Positions 8,035 through 16,800 of a DNA stretch of 64,000 bases are shown here, piece by piece (the first letter of the stretch is position 1; each line of letters starts with the position of its first letter). The translations under genes were made by a program, and so were the position numbers. The DNA lies in NCBI RefSeq assembly GCF_001269885.1, contig NZ_LHVH01000018.1, forward strand, positions 124,001 to 188,000, written 5' to 3'. The notes under the pieces are model-generated. The model did not search any database. It had not been told where the DNA came from and saw only the letters and a list, made by a program, of their open reading frames with translations. This DNA is from Pseudomonas kilonensis (lineage in GTDB: Bacteria; Pseudomonadota; Gammaproteobacteria; Pseudomonadales; Pseudomonadaceae).

Positions 8035-9291
8035 ATGGATCGCAACCGAGACCGACGTAACAACCTTTCCCTGGATGGCCTGAATTTTTTCCTCGCGGAT
8101 GTACGCGATGGGCTGGGTCCTTACCTGGCGCTCTACCTGCTGGCGGTGCATCGCTGGGACCCGGCCAGCATTGGCGTGGTGATGACAGTGGCGGCGATGG
8201 TCGGGCTCGTTGCACAGGCGCCCGCCGGAGCGCTGATCGACCGGGTGCGCAGCAAACGTGCCGTGGTGGCTGTGGCCGCCTTGATGGTGACGCTGGGTTG
8301 CCTGGTGCTACCGTTCACGTCTTCCTTCGGCCTGGTGGCGCTGACCCAGGCGCTCGGCGCCGTGGCGGCGTCGGTCTTCGCGCCGGCGATCGCGGCGATT
8401 TCCCTGGGCATTACTGGCGCCAAGGCCTTTACGCGGCGCACTGGGCGCAACGAGACATTCAACCACGCGGGCAATGCCTGCGCAGCGCTGCTGGCGGGTG
8501 GGTTCGCCTGGCTGTTCGGTCCCATTGCGGTGTTCTACCTGATGGCCGCGATGGCATTGGCCAGCATCGTGGCGGTCAGTTGCGTGTCCGCCGAGGCCAT
8601 CGACCATGACGTGGCCCGGGGCCTGGAGGCCGGTCAGTCGGTGCAGGGCCCGACGCCCTCGGCGCTGCGCGTTTTGCTGGATAACCGCACGCTGCTGTTG
8701 TTCGCCATCTGCTGCGGGCTGTTTCACCTGGCGAACGCGGCGATGCTCCCGCTGGTCAGTCAGAAACTCGCCCAGGCCAATGCACACCTGGCCACGCCGC
8801 TGACGTCGGCCTGTATCGTCGCGGCGCAATTGGTCATGGTGCCCATGGCGTGGCTGGTCGGCGTCAAGGCCGATGCCTGGGGACGCAAGCCGTTGTTGCT
8901 GGCCGGCTTCCTGATCCTGCCCATTCGAGGTGTGTTGTACGTGCTCTCGGACGACCCCTATTGGTTGGTAGCGGTGCAGTTGCTCGATGGGATCGGTGCC
9001 GGGCTGTTTGGCGCGCTGTTCCCCTTGGTGGTCAAGGACCTGACCCAGGGCACCGGGCGTTTCAACGTCAGCCTCGGGGTGCTGTCGACGGTGTTCGGGT
9101 TCGGCGCGGCGTTGAGTAACAGCTTGGCCGGTTTTGTGGTGCAAGGGGCTGGCTACAGCGCGGCGTTCCTGACCCTGGCAGCGATTGCTGCGTTGGCATT
9201 TTGTCTGTTGCTGGCGATGCCCGAGACTTTCATGCCCAGCCGCGCCCCACAGCCCGGCACGCTTACGGTCGCTGACGGCGGGGTCGCCTGA
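8035..9291 (+). CDS. MFS transporter
   Basis: About 418 residues with twelve predicted membrane helices. The sequence near the start, GLNFFLADVRDGLGPYLALY, and the loop IDRVRSKRAVV between helices 2 and 3 are typical of a group of MFS proteins common in proteobacteria. Longer frames are open back to 7789 but run through an intergenic repeat; the ATG at 8035 follows GAGG by five bases, and 8017 is a second possibility. It faces the convergent Cache gene. No regulator or catabolic gene is clearly attached, so the substrate is not known. Confidence 0.75.
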   Translation: MDRNRDRRNNLSLDGLNFFLADVRDGLGPYLALYLLAVHRWDPASIGVVMTVAAMVGLVAQAPAGALIDRVRSKRAVVAVAALMVTLGCLVLPFTSSFGLVALTQALGAVAASVFAPAIAAISLGITGAKAFTRRTGRNETFNHAGNACAALLAGGFAWLFGPIAVFYLMAAMALASIVAVSCVSAEAIDHDVARGLEAGQSVQGPTPSALRVLLDNRTLLLFAICCGLFHLANAAMLPLVSQKLAQANAHLATPLTSACIVAAQLVMVPMAWLVGVKADAWGRKPLLLAGFLILPIRGVLYVLSDDPYWLVAVQLLDGIGAGLFGALFPLVVKDLTQGTGRFNVSLGVLSTVFGFGAALSNSLAGFVVQGAGYSAAFLTLAAIAALAFCLLLAMPETFMPSRAPQPGTLTVADGGVA

Positions 9292-9311
9292 GCCTGCGTA
9301 TCACCTATGTG

Positions 9312-9338
9312 TGAGCGAGCTTGCTCGCGATGGCGACC
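9312..9338. repeat. Single REP-like unit between convergent genes
   Basis: GAGCGAGCTTGCTCGCGATGG is a short REP hairpin of the same sequence family as the units at 46108-46336. It lies in the 52-bp gap between the convergent MFS and Cache genes, a usual place for such elements. Confidence 0.6.
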
Positions 9339-9343
9339 GGCAA

Positions 9344-10087
9344 TCAGAGCCTGGGTACCGGCCGTTCCACGACACTCCAATAGGACGAGGTGTCGATGAG
9401 GCTCAAAACGCGCCCTTGGTCCATGTCCTGGTTCAGCACGCCTCGTATCAAATCACCGGCCAACCAGCTCGCCGTATTAGCTGCCAATACTCGACCTTCG
9501 GCATTGAGCAACAGCGCTTCATTGCTGACTCTCATCAGGCTGCGCACGAGCAAGGGTTCCAACGAGTGCAGGGAGATGTCGGCGGCGGCAACGCCAATGA
9601 AGCGATCATCGAAAAAAATCGGCACGGAGAAGGCAACGATGTACTGCTCGGTGCCATACAAGTCGACAAAAGGCCCGTCTATGGAGGGCTGGCGAGTCTG
9701 CTGCGGACGGGTGTACCAAGGCATGTGCAGGTAATCGTAGAAACGATCGCTGCGGCTATCGAGATTCAGCTGCAAAGGCTGGACTTGTTCGTTCTGGGTC
9801 CGGCACCACCACTGCAGGTGCATCTCGCAATCTTCCAGCTCACCAGGGGCGAAAACCACGCCAGCGCCATGAAACTTGAGACTCTCGGAGTCAAGGATCT
9901 GCCGGACGCCAGCCAACAATGGCTTGAGGTCGCGTTGATTGGGGCGCCTGGTCTTGCACCGTTGCCGTTCCCAAATGCTCGATACCTGGGCGCCCAGGTC
10001 GTTGAGACCCTTGAAGACGTTACCAATGGAAGCGTTGATCAACGTTGCGCATTGGGATAACCCATTTGCTGACATTTCGTTATCCAT
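9344..10087 (-). CDS. Stand-alone Cache (PDC) sensor domain protein without membrane anchor
   Basis: The 247-residue protein resembles the ligand-binding PDC/dCache domain of chemoreceptors and kinases. It contains RFYDYLHMPWYTRP, GPFVDLYGTEQYIVAFSVPI and IGVAAADISLHSLEPLL, the last matching the usual end of the membrane-distal module. I see no signal peptide, membrane helix or output domain, so it may act in the cytoplasm. It lies 107 bp downstream of a FadR-type regulator on the same strand and is probably co-transcribed. It could buffer or present the effector, but that is inference. An alternative start four codons in (MSANG) is possible. Confidence 0.7.
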   Translation of the reverse strand: MDNEMSANGLSQCATLINASIGNVFKGLNDLGAQVSSIWERQRCKTRRPNQRDLKPLLAGVRQILDSESLKFHGAGVVFAPGELEDCEMHLQWWCRTQNEQVQPLQLNLDSRSDRFYDYLHMPWYTRPQQTRQPSIDGPFVDLYGTEQYIVAFSVPIFFDDRFIGVAAADISLHSLEPLLVRSLMRVSNEALLLNAEGRVLAANTASWLAGDLIRGVLNQDMDQGRVLSLIDTSSYWSVVERPVPRL

Positions 10088-10194
10088 GGCTCTAACTCAT
10101 GCCTCGGAAGGGACAGTGCGGTGTTTGCTGGCGACACGGACAGGCTGTCGGGCGGTGTTTGGAGTCAGTTGTCGAGCAAGATCTGTTCCAGTCA

Positions 10195-10941
10195 TCAGGC
10201 ATCTTGCGCCATCTGCTGCAAGCGTATGGCGGTCAAACGCCGGACGCCGCGAGCAACATGGGCTTCGGCCAGTGCCCCCGCCAGATTGGCATCGTTCGCA
10301 ATGATGGCCTCCAGAATCGCCCGGTGTTCCCGCTCGATCACTTGGGGATCCGGTTGCTCATCAAATGGCAACCATAACAACTCCCCCAGTTCCGCCTGCA
10401 AGCGGGCCTCGCTGTGGGTCAGCCGTACCGACTGCGACGCCACGGCAATTTCGATGTGGAACCTGGCGTCGGCACGTCGGCGCTCCAGACGTTCTTGTGC
10501 CTTGGCCAGCGCATCGATGTAGCCACCCAGCCGCGCATGTTGCTCAGGGCCGGAGCGTTGGGCTGCCAAGCGGGCGGCGGCGCCTGAAATGGCTGCGTGC
10601 TCGTCGGCCAGGTCACGCAATTCAAGCGTGCTCATTTCACGCAATTGATCGAACAACGCCTGATCGGTGGTTTGTGGGGCGGCGCAGATAAAGCTGCCGC
10701 CGTTGCGTCCACGCCGGGTTTCGATGACCCCGCGCTCTCGCAAGGCAGCCAACGCATCGCGCAGGGTGACCGTGGCGACGCCGAGTTGGGTGGCCAGGGT
10801 GCTTTCGCTGGGGAGCTGTTCACCTTCGACCAGTAACCCCAGGTCAATCATTTCAACCAGGCGGCGGGTGACGGATTCCGTTTTCCCTTCCTGACTGAGG
10901 CGTATGAGACTTGATGTAGGGCTCATGGTCGTTTCATTCAT
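10195..10941 (-). CDS. FadR/GntR-family regulator with FCD domain
   Basis: A 248-residue regulator. The GntR winged helix covers residues 15-85, with EGEQLPSESTLATQLGVATV and LRDALAALRERGVIE. The C-terminal all-helical FCD domain has its metal/ligand residues in DARFHIEIAVAS, EREHRAILEAI and EAHVARGVRRL. It is divergent from an aldehyde dehydrogenase and precedes a Cache-domain gene. FCD regulators are usually repressors released by a metabolic acid; the substrate of the divergent dehydrogenase pathway is the likely inducer. A perfect palindrome in the divergent gap is a candidate operator. Confidence 0.88.
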   Translation of the reverse strand: MNETTMSPTSSLIRLSQEGKTESVTRRLVEMIDLGLLVEGEQLPSESTLATQLGVATVTLRDALAALRERGVIETRRGRNGGSFICAAPQTTDQALFDQLREMSTLELRDLADEHAAISGAAARLAAQRSGPEQHARLGGYIDALAKAQERLERRRADARFHIEIAVASQSVRLTHSEARLQAELGELLWLPFDEQPDPQVIEREHRAILEAIIANDANLAGALAEAHVARGVRRLTAIRLQQMAQDA

Positions 10942-11097
10942 TGGCGGCGTCGTCGACGCCTGGACTCAAAAAATTCTATTTCATAGTTCAAAGGCATTTT
11001 CAGGGGCCATTGGCGCGGAATTCTAGGGGCGAAAAGGCGTTAAAGTCAAAAAAACCTGGCTGAATTTGGTTTTCCTGGGGTTCTCATGGATTAAAAG

Positions 11098-11111
11098 ATA
11101 TGGTTCCATAT
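11098..11111. promoter_or_regulatory. Palindrome ATATGG-TT-CCATAT, candidate FadR-type operator
   Basis: A perfect inverted repeat with six-base arms lies 50 bp upstream of the aldehyde dehydrogenase start, in the gap shared with the divergent FCD regulator. GntR/FCD proteins bind short palindromes of this size. Assignment is by position and symmetry only. Confidence 0.45.
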
Positions 11112-11161
11112 GTTTAAGCAAGCCGAGATCGCATTCATCCGAACCCAGGAGCACTTCAATC

Positions 11162-12655
11162 ATGAGTCACTTGACCCGAGCAGAATGGGAAGCCAGAGCC
11201 AAGGCGCTGGACATCGAGGGCCGTGCCTTTATCGACGGGCGATACAGGCCTGCCAGTTCAGGCGCTACCTTTGAATGCGTGAGTCCTGTGGACGGGCGAT
11301 TGTTGGGCCTGGTTGCAAGTTGCGATGCCGCGGACGCCGAGCTGGCCGTGACCAGCGCCCGGGCGGCATTCGACTCCGGCGTTTGGTCGCGTCAGGCACC
11401 GGCAGTGCGCAAGGCGGTCATGCTGCGTTTTTCCGACCTCTTGCAGTCTCACGCCGAAGAGCTGGCACTGCTGGAAACGCTGGACATGGGCAAACCGATC
11501 GCCGACTCGCTGGCGGTCGACCTGCCCGGCGCCATCGATAGCATTCGCTGGTGCGGGGAGGCCATCGACAAGATCTACGATGAGGTGGCCGCGACGGCGG
11601 TAGATCAGCTCGGGCTGGTGACGCGGGAGCCGGTCGGGGTGGTCGCTGCCATCGTGCCGTGGAATTTCCCGTTGATGATGGCTTCGTGGAAATTGGGGCC
11701 GGCATTGGCGACCGGCAACTCGGTGATTCTCAAGCCTTCAGAGCGTTCGCCGCTGACGGCTATTCGTATCGCACAGATTGCCCTGGAAGCAGGGTTGCCG
11801 GTCGGTGTGCTCAATGTGCTGCCAGGCTATGGACACACGGTGGGCAAGGCCCTGGCCTTGCACGGTGACGTTGATGCGCTGGCGTTTACCGGTTCCACCC
11901 GAGTGGCCAAGCAACTTCTCGTGTATGCGGGCGAGTCGAACATGAAGCGGGTTTGGCTGGAGGCGGGGGGGAAGAGTCCGAACATTGTCTTCGCAGATGC
12001 CCCAGATCTACAGGCAGCCGCCGAAGCGGCAGCGGCCGCCATTGCTTTCAACCAGGGCGAGGTGTGCACCGCCGGTTCACGTTTGCTCGTCCAGGCTTCC
12101 ATCAAGGCGCACTTCGTGCCGATGGTGGTCGAGGCTTTAAAAGGCTGGAAGCCAGGCCATCCGCTGGATCCCGACACCAATGTCGGTGCGCTGGTGGACG
12201 CGCGCCACCTGGAAGGGGTGTTGCAACACATTCGGCAAGGACAGGATCAAGGCGCCCAGTTGTTGCTGGGAGGGCGCGTGGCATTGGAGCAAACCGGCGG
12301 CAGCTACGTGGAGCCGACACTGTTCGACAATGTCAGCAACTCAATGACAATTGCCCGGGAAGAGATTTTCGGCCCGGTGCTGTCGGTGATCGAATTCGAC
12401 GAAGCCGAGGATGCGGTGCGCATCGCCAACGACACGCCTTACGGGCTGGCTGCAGCCGTCTGGACGGCCAACCTGTCGCGCGCCCACACCATGGCCCGCG
12501 CACTTCGCGCCGGAAGTGTCTGGGTCAACCTGTATGACGGCGGCGACATGATGGCGCCGTTCGGTGGCTACAAGCAGTCCGGTAATGGCCGCGACAAATC
12601 CCTGCATGCCTTCGATAAATACACCGAGATCAAGGCCACCTGGATACAGCTCTGA
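11162..12655 (+). CDS. NAD(P)-dependent aldehyde dehydrogenase (PuuC-like)
   Basis: 497 residues, the normal ALDH length. The catalytic Cys is in FNQGEVCTAGSRLL and the general-base Glu in WLEAGGKSPNIVF. The cofactor segment is VPWNFPLMMASWKLGPALA with FTGSTRVAK. The N-terminus (LTRAEWEARAKALDIEGRAF) is typical of gamma-glutamyl-gamma-aminobutyraldehyde dehydrogenases of the PuuC type. The start at 11162 has AGGAG ten bases upstream; the longer frame from 11066 has no such support. An amino-acid/polyamine permease follows, consistent with oxidation of an amine-derived aldehyde. The divergent FCD regulator probably controls it. Confidence 0.85.
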   Translation: MSHLTRAEWEARAKALDIEGRAFIDGRYRPASSGATFECVSPVDGRLLGLVASCDAADAELAVTSARAAFDSGVWSRQAPAVRKAVMLRFSDLLQSHAEELALLETLDMGKPIADSLAVDLPGAIDSIRWCGEAIDKIYDEVAATAVDQLGLVTREPVGVVAAIVPWNFPLMMASWKLGPALATGNSVILKPSERSPLTAIRIAQIALEAGLPVGVLNVLPGYGHTVGKALALHGDVDALAFTGSTRVAKQLLVYAGESNMKRVWLEAGGKSPNIVFADAPDLQAAAEAAAAAIAFNQGEVCTAGSRLLVQASIKAHFVPMVVEALKGWKPGHPLDPDTNVGALVDARHLEGVLQHIRQGQDQGAQLLLGGRVALEQTGGSYVEPTLFDNVSNSMTIAREEIFGPVLSVIEFDEAEDAVRIANDTPYGLAAAVWTANLSRAHTMARALRAGSVWVNLYDGGDMMAPFGGYKQSGNGRDKSLHAFDKYTEIKATWIQL

Positions 12656-12741
12656 GGCATTTCTGGTGAACCACGTTACGGGTGGAATGGTTCTGCCTGC
12701 TTGACGCTTACTCAACGAATTCCTTTTTGAAGGATGGCGCA

Positions 12742-14220
12742 ATGAACAGCTCAATAAGCTCCACGGCAGCCGTGGACCAGGACGCGGAGCAACTCCGTGC
12801 CCTCGGGTACACCTCGAGTTTCGAACGTAGCATGAGCCTGTGGCAGAACTTTGCCCTCGGGTTCACCTACCTATCGCCGGTAGTCGGCGTCTACACATTG
12901 TTCGGCCTGTGCCTGGCAACGGGCGGGCCGCCCATGTTCTGGTCCTACCTGCTGGTGGGGTTCGGGCAAATGCTGGTGTGCCTGATTTTTTGCGAAGTGG
13001 TGTCCCAATATCCCATCTCCGGCGGTGTCTATCCGTGGGCCCGTCGCCTGGTGGGGAAAAAATGGGCCTGGATGGTCGGCTGGATCTACGCTATCTCCCT
13101 GTGCGTGACCATTGCTGCCGTAGCCCTGGGCGCCGGTCCCTACATTGCCAACCTGTTGGGTTTCGAGCCGTCGCCGGTCACCAATACCTTGGTCGCGCTG
13201 GTCCTGACCGCTACTGCGACGGTGTTGAACCTGAGCGGCACCAAGCTGCTGGCGCGGGTGGCTATGTTCGGCTTTCTGTGTGAGCTGGTCGGGGCGTTGT
13301 TGATCGGCGGCTATTTGCTGATTTTTGAGCGTCACCAGTCCTTGAGCGTGTTGTTCGACACGTTCGATATCTCCATCGATGGGGAGTACTGGCCGGCCTT
13401 CCTGGCCGCATCACTGGCCGGGATGTTCCTTTACTACGGTTTTGAAGCGTGCGGCGATGTGGCCGAGGAAACGCCCAATCCCAGCCGCCAAGTCCCCAAG
13501 GCCATGCGAATGACGATCTGGATCGGCGGTGCCGCGTCGATCTTTGCCGCCCTGGCCTTGATCCTGGCCGTGCCTGATATTGCCGCCGTTGTTTCCGGCC
13601 AGGACAAGGACCCCATGGCCACGATATTCGGCGCGGCGTTCGGTCCGGTCATGTCGCGGGTGGTCATGGCGGTGATCACGGTTTCGTTCGTTTCCTGTGT
13701 GCTGAGCTTGCAGGCATCCGCCAGCCGCTTGTTGTATGCCTACGCCCGAGACGAGATGCTCATGGGCAGTGGCGTGCTGAAGAAAATCTCCCCGGCCACC
13801 CATGTGCCGACCGCCGCCCTGATGGTCTGCGGGGTGCTGCCGGCGATCATCGTGTGTGTCGGTTTCTATCTTCAGAACGCCATCGCGCTGGTGGTGAGTT
13901 TTGCCGCCATCGGTATCTACCTGGCATTCCAGATGATCGTCGGGGGTGTGATGTACGCCCGTCTCCGGGGCTGGACACCCAATGGCCAGTTCACCTTGGG
14001 ACGTTGGGGCTGGCCGGTGAACATCGCTGCGCTCTGCTATGGCTTGTTCGCCATCGTCAATATGTCCTGGCCGCGTATGCCAGACGCGCCGTGGTATGTG
14101 AACTACGGCATCGTGTTGGTTGGCGCCATCGTGATCTTCGTCGGCCTCGTCTACATGGTCCTGTTTCGCCCCTACGAGAAAGGTACCGCCCCGGCTTCCG
14201 ATGCCTGGAAAAAAAACTAA
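12742..14220 (+). CDS. APC-family amino acid/polyamine permease
   Basis: A 492-residue inner-membrane transporter with about twelve helices. The N-terminal MSLWQNFALGFTYLSPVVGVY and the following CEVVSQYPISGGVYPWARRL are characteristic of the amino acid/choline transporter branch of the APC superfamily, as is YYGFEACGDVAEETPNPSR in the middle. The start at 12742 follows GAAGGATGG. It lies 86 bp after the aldehyde dehydrogenase, on the same strand, and probably imports the substrate that the dehydrogenase pathway degrades, perhaps GABA, a polyamine or a related amine. Confidence 0.85.
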   Translation: MNSSISSTAAVDQDAEQLRALGYTSSFERSMSLWQNFALGFTYLSPVVGVYTLFGLCLATGGPPMFWSYLLVGFGQMLVCLIFCEVVSQYPISGGVYPWARRLVGKKWAWMVGWIYAISLCVTIAAVALGAGPYIANLLGFEPSPVTNTLVALVLTATATVLNLSGTKLLARVAMFGFLCELVGALLIGGYLLIFERHQSLSVLFDTFDISIDGEYWPAFLAASLAGMFLYYGFEACGDVAEETPNPSRQVPKAMRMTIWIGGAASIFAALALILAVPDIAAVVSGQDKDPMATIFGAAFGPVMSRVVMAVITVSFVSCVLSLQASASRLLYAYARDEMLMGSGVLKKISPATHVPTAALMVCGVLPAIIVCVGFYLQNAIALVVSFAAIGIYLAFQMIVGGVMYARLRGWTPNGQFTLGRWGWPVNIAALCYGLFAIVNMSWPRMPDAPWYVNYGIVLVGAIVIFVGLVYMVLFRPYEKGTAPASDAWKKN

Positions 14221-14231
14221 GCGACATGACG

Positions 14232-14254
14232 GCCTGCCGCCGGGCGCGGCAGGC
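14232..14254 (+). terminator. Strong hairpin after the permease
   Basis: GCCTGCCGC and GCGGCAGGC pair over nine bases around a five-base loop, directly behind the permease stop. There is no U-run, so it could be a processing or attenuation structure instead of a full intrinsic terminator. Confidence 0.45.
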
Positions 14255-14284
14255 AAATCCTCTGATGAGAAAAGGGTGAACGCT

Positions 14285-14770
14285 ATGATGTCTCGAATCC
14301 ATTCGATGCTGTTTGGGTTGCTCCTGATTCTGGCCAGCCATGGGGTTCTGGCAGCCAGTCAAAACGATACCCTGGGTGTGATCCATGACTATATGAAAGC
14401 TTGGAACGCTCGCGATGCGGAGGCTGCGGCGAAGTACTTCACCGAGGACGGCGAGTTCCTCGACGCCTCGGTGGGGACACCGCAGGTCGGCCGGGAAAAT
14501 GCCAAGACCCAGGTGATCGAAGTGTTCATGCACGCAGTGCCGGATCTGCAATGGACGATGCTGGGCGAGCCGATCGTCAACGGTGAAAGCATTGCCTTCG
14601 AATGGGAATTCAAGGGACACAATACCGGGCCTTGGAGCACCGAGACGCCGGCCACCCAGCGCCCCCTCAGCTTCAAGGGGGTGAGTTTCATCCGGCTCAA
14701 GGAGGGCAAGATCATCACGCAGCACGACTACTATGACGCCCTGGGTTTCAACAAGCAGCTCGGCTGGTAG
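14285..14770 (+). CDS. Secreted SnoaL/NTF2-like small protein
   Basis: 161 residues with a clear signal peptide (hydrophobic SMLFGLLLILASHGVLAAS) and a mature domain of the SnoaL/NTF2-like cone fold: VIHDYMKAWNARDAEAAAKYF opens it, and a GENAKTQ-like turn and SFIRLKEGKIITQHDYYD close it. Proteins of this type are predicted polyketide-cyclase-like or ligand-binding domains, often uncharacterised. It follows the permease, separated by a strong hairpin, and its stop is one base from the stop of the convergent histidine kinase. Export to the periplasm is likely; function unknown. Confidence 0.75.
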   Translation: MMSRIHSMLFGLLLILASHGVLAASQNDTLGVIHDYMKAWNARDAEAAAKYFTEDGEFLDASVGTPQVGRENAKTQVIEVFMHAVPDLQWTMLGEPIVNGESIAFEWEFKGHNTGPWSTETPATQRPLSFKGVSFIRLKEGKIITQHDYYDALGFNKQLGW

Positions 14771-14771
14771 A

Positions 14772-16145
14772 TCAATGTTCCCGCCGCGAGAGCTGTAGCA
14801 ACAAACCAGGCTCGGCTCTCCTGGCAGAAAGTGTCCAGCCATGGGCCTGGGCGATTTCCTGACAGATCGTCAAGCCCAGGCCGGCGCCATGGTCGCGGCG
14901 ATGGGCCCCGCGCCAGAAGCGAACGAACAGGTGCGGCAGTTGCTCCCGATCCACCCCGGGGCCCCAGTCTCGTACGCTCAGGTGATCCGCGCCGATGTCC
15001 ACTCGAACCTCGGTGCCTCGAGGGGCGTGTTGGATGGCGTTTTCCAGCAGGTTCTTCAACAAGGTGAAGAGGGCGCTGCGATCCGCCTGCCATGGGTCAG
15101 TAGAGATAGGCGCCTGCGCCAGCACCAGGCGTACCTCGGCGGCTTCGGCCATGCGCTGCAGATAGTCGCTGGCTTCCCTCGCGACATCGGTCAGTTCGAC
15201 TTCGGCAAACAGGTAGTTCTGGGCCTCACTGGCTTCGGTCAGGAGCAGCAGTTGCTGGACTTGACGGGTCATGTGGGCCACGTCGTTGAGCAGTGCGTTG
15301 CGATCGTGGAAGTCCTCCATCAATTCGATTTGCGCGCGTATCAGCGCCAGCGGTGTCTTGAGCTCGTGCGCCGCGGTCGCGAGAAATTCCTGCTGGATCC
15401 GGTAGCCATTTTCCAGGCGCTGGAGGACCCGATTGAAACTGTCCACCAGTGGCACGACTTCGGACGGTACGCTGCTGACCTGCAAGCGTGAATGCAGGGA
15501 GCGAGGCGAGATCGCCGCGGCCGACTCGGACACCTCGCGCAAGGGTTTGAGCGTATAGCCCAGGGTGATATAGGCACAGGCGGCAAAGACGAAGAGCAGC
15601 ACCAGGCTGAACAGGACGATACCGGCACCCATGAATGGCAACGCGAATGCACCGTGGAAGAGGTCCATCAGCCGTTCGCTGACGGCAAGTTGCAGGAACC
15701 AGGGCTTGCCGTCGTGTTCGACCGGCGCGGTGGCGCCATACATCAGGATGCCCTGGCGCTCGAACTTGAACGGTTCGTGATCTGAAGGATGCAGCGCGGT
15801 GCTTGCCGGCCAGAAGTTTGCTTCGGTAGACGCCAGGACCACGTTTGCCGAGGCGTCCAGCACGCGGTATCCGATGTCTTGCTGCATGCTTTCATAGGTC
15901 CAGATTCGATCGGCCTCGCTGCGATCGAATCCGACCGGGCGTCCAGCAGGATCGAACTGGAGTTTTTCCGCCAGCTCCTGGGTGCGCTCGGTCATGTTCA
16001 TGACCAGCAGGATGTCGCTCTGGGAGGTGACCAGGGCCAGCGCCGTCAATACGATCAGCAGGATGCTCAGCGCCACGCCGGCAATATAAGCCAGCAGCAC
16101 CTTGAATCTGAGGCTACTCAGCCACGTCGACCTGGCGCAGCGCAT
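14772..16145 (-). CDS. Sensor histidine kinase (two-component)
   Basis: About 457 residues. A first membrane helix (VLLAYIAGVALSILLIVLTAL) and a second (GIVLFSLVLLFVFAACAYI) flank a periplasmic sensor of about 130 residues. A HAMP region follows, then the dimerisation domain with the phosphorylated His in ATAAHELKTPLALI. The ATP-binding boxes are NLLENAIQHA, DWGPGVDREQLPHLF and GAGLGLTICQE. The start at 16145 is the first Met before the helix and overlaps the response-regulator gene by 32 bp, so the two are co-translated. The MipA/OmpV gene first in the operon suggests an envelope-related signal. Confidence 0.9.
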   Translation of the reverse strand: MRCARSTWLSSLRFKVLLAYIAGVALSILLIVLTALALVTSQSDILLVMNMTERTQELAEKLQFDPAGRPVGFDRSEADRIWTYESMQQDIGYRVLDASANVVLASTEANFWPASTALHPSDHEPFKFERQGILMYGATAPVEHDGKPWFLQLAVSERLMDLFHGAFALPFMGAGIVLFSLVLLFVFAACAYITLGYTLKPLREVSESAAAISPRSLHSRLQVSSVPSEVVPLVDSFNRVLQRLENGYRIQQEFLATAAHELKTPLALIRAQIELMEDFHDRNALLNDVAHMTRQVQQLLLLTEASEAQNYLFAEVELTDVAREASDYLQRMAEAAEVRLVLAQAPISTDPWQADRSALFTLLKNLLENAIQHAPRGTEVRVDIGADHLSVRDWGPGVDREQLPHLFVRFWRGAHRRDHGAGLGLTICQEIAQAHGWTLSARRAEPGLLLQLSRREH

Positions 16146-16800
16146 AACCAAGACCTCGCAAGTTGACAATGCGTTGGCGGGAGCCGATGGCAAGCAGCTT
16201 GCGGCGGATACGGTGAAGGGCCACGTCCAGGGCGTTCGGCGTGACCGCCTCGCTCAAGCCCCAGCCTGCTGCCTCTATCGTCTGACGGCGGACGACCTCC
16301 CCAGGTTTGCGCAACAGCAGCAACATGATCTGCATTTCCGCCGGTGCCAGGGCAATGCTTTCATTGGCACAGCACATGCTGCCGGTGTCGGGTTGCAGGC
16401 TCAGGTCGCCATGGCTGGGCGCCAGTGGGCGACAGTCCACGGGGCGTCGCAGCAACGCTCGCACGCGCGCGACCATTTCATCCATGGCGAACGGCTTGGG
16501 CAGATAGTCATCCGCGCCGGCATCGAGCCCCTGTACCCGATCATGCAGGGCATCCCGCGCCGTGAGCACCAGGCAAGGGATGCCAAGCCCGGCGCTGCGC
16601 AGACGCTTCAACAAGACGAGCCCGTCGCCGTCCGGCAAGCCGCGATCGAGGATCAGCGCCTGGTAGGGCACACGCTGGATGGCCGCCCACGCGCCATCCA
16701 TGCGGTTGATCACATCGACGGCGATCCCTGCATTCGCCAGGCCCGTGCAGACCAGGTGCGCCAATCGTTCGTGGTCCTCGACCAGCAGAATGCGGCTCAT
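16114..16800 (-). CDS. OmpR/PhoB-family response regulator
   Basis: A 228-residue regulator. In the receiver domain the acidic pocket is VEDHE, the phosphoacceptor Asp is in ALILDRGLPDGDG, and the conserved Lys is in YLPKPFAMDE. The C-terminal winged-helix domain ends with VALHRIRRKLLAIGSR and the RGLGYAL motif. Its ATG shares one base with the stop of the MipA/OmpV gene, and its end overlaps the kinase gene, so all three form one operon. It most likely regulates the mipA-type gene in front of it. Confidence 0.92.
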   Translation of the reverse strand: MSRILLVEDHERLAHLVCTGLANAGIAVDVINRMDGAWAAIQRVPYQALILDRGLPDGDGLVLLKRLRSAGLGIPCLVLTARDALHDRVQGLDAGADDYLPKPFAMDEMVARVRALLRRPVDCRPLAPSHGDLSLQPDTGSMCCANESIALAPAEMQIMLLLLRKPGEVVRRQTIEAAGWGLSEAVTPNALDVALHRIRRKLLAIGSRQRIVNLRGLGYALRQVDVAE

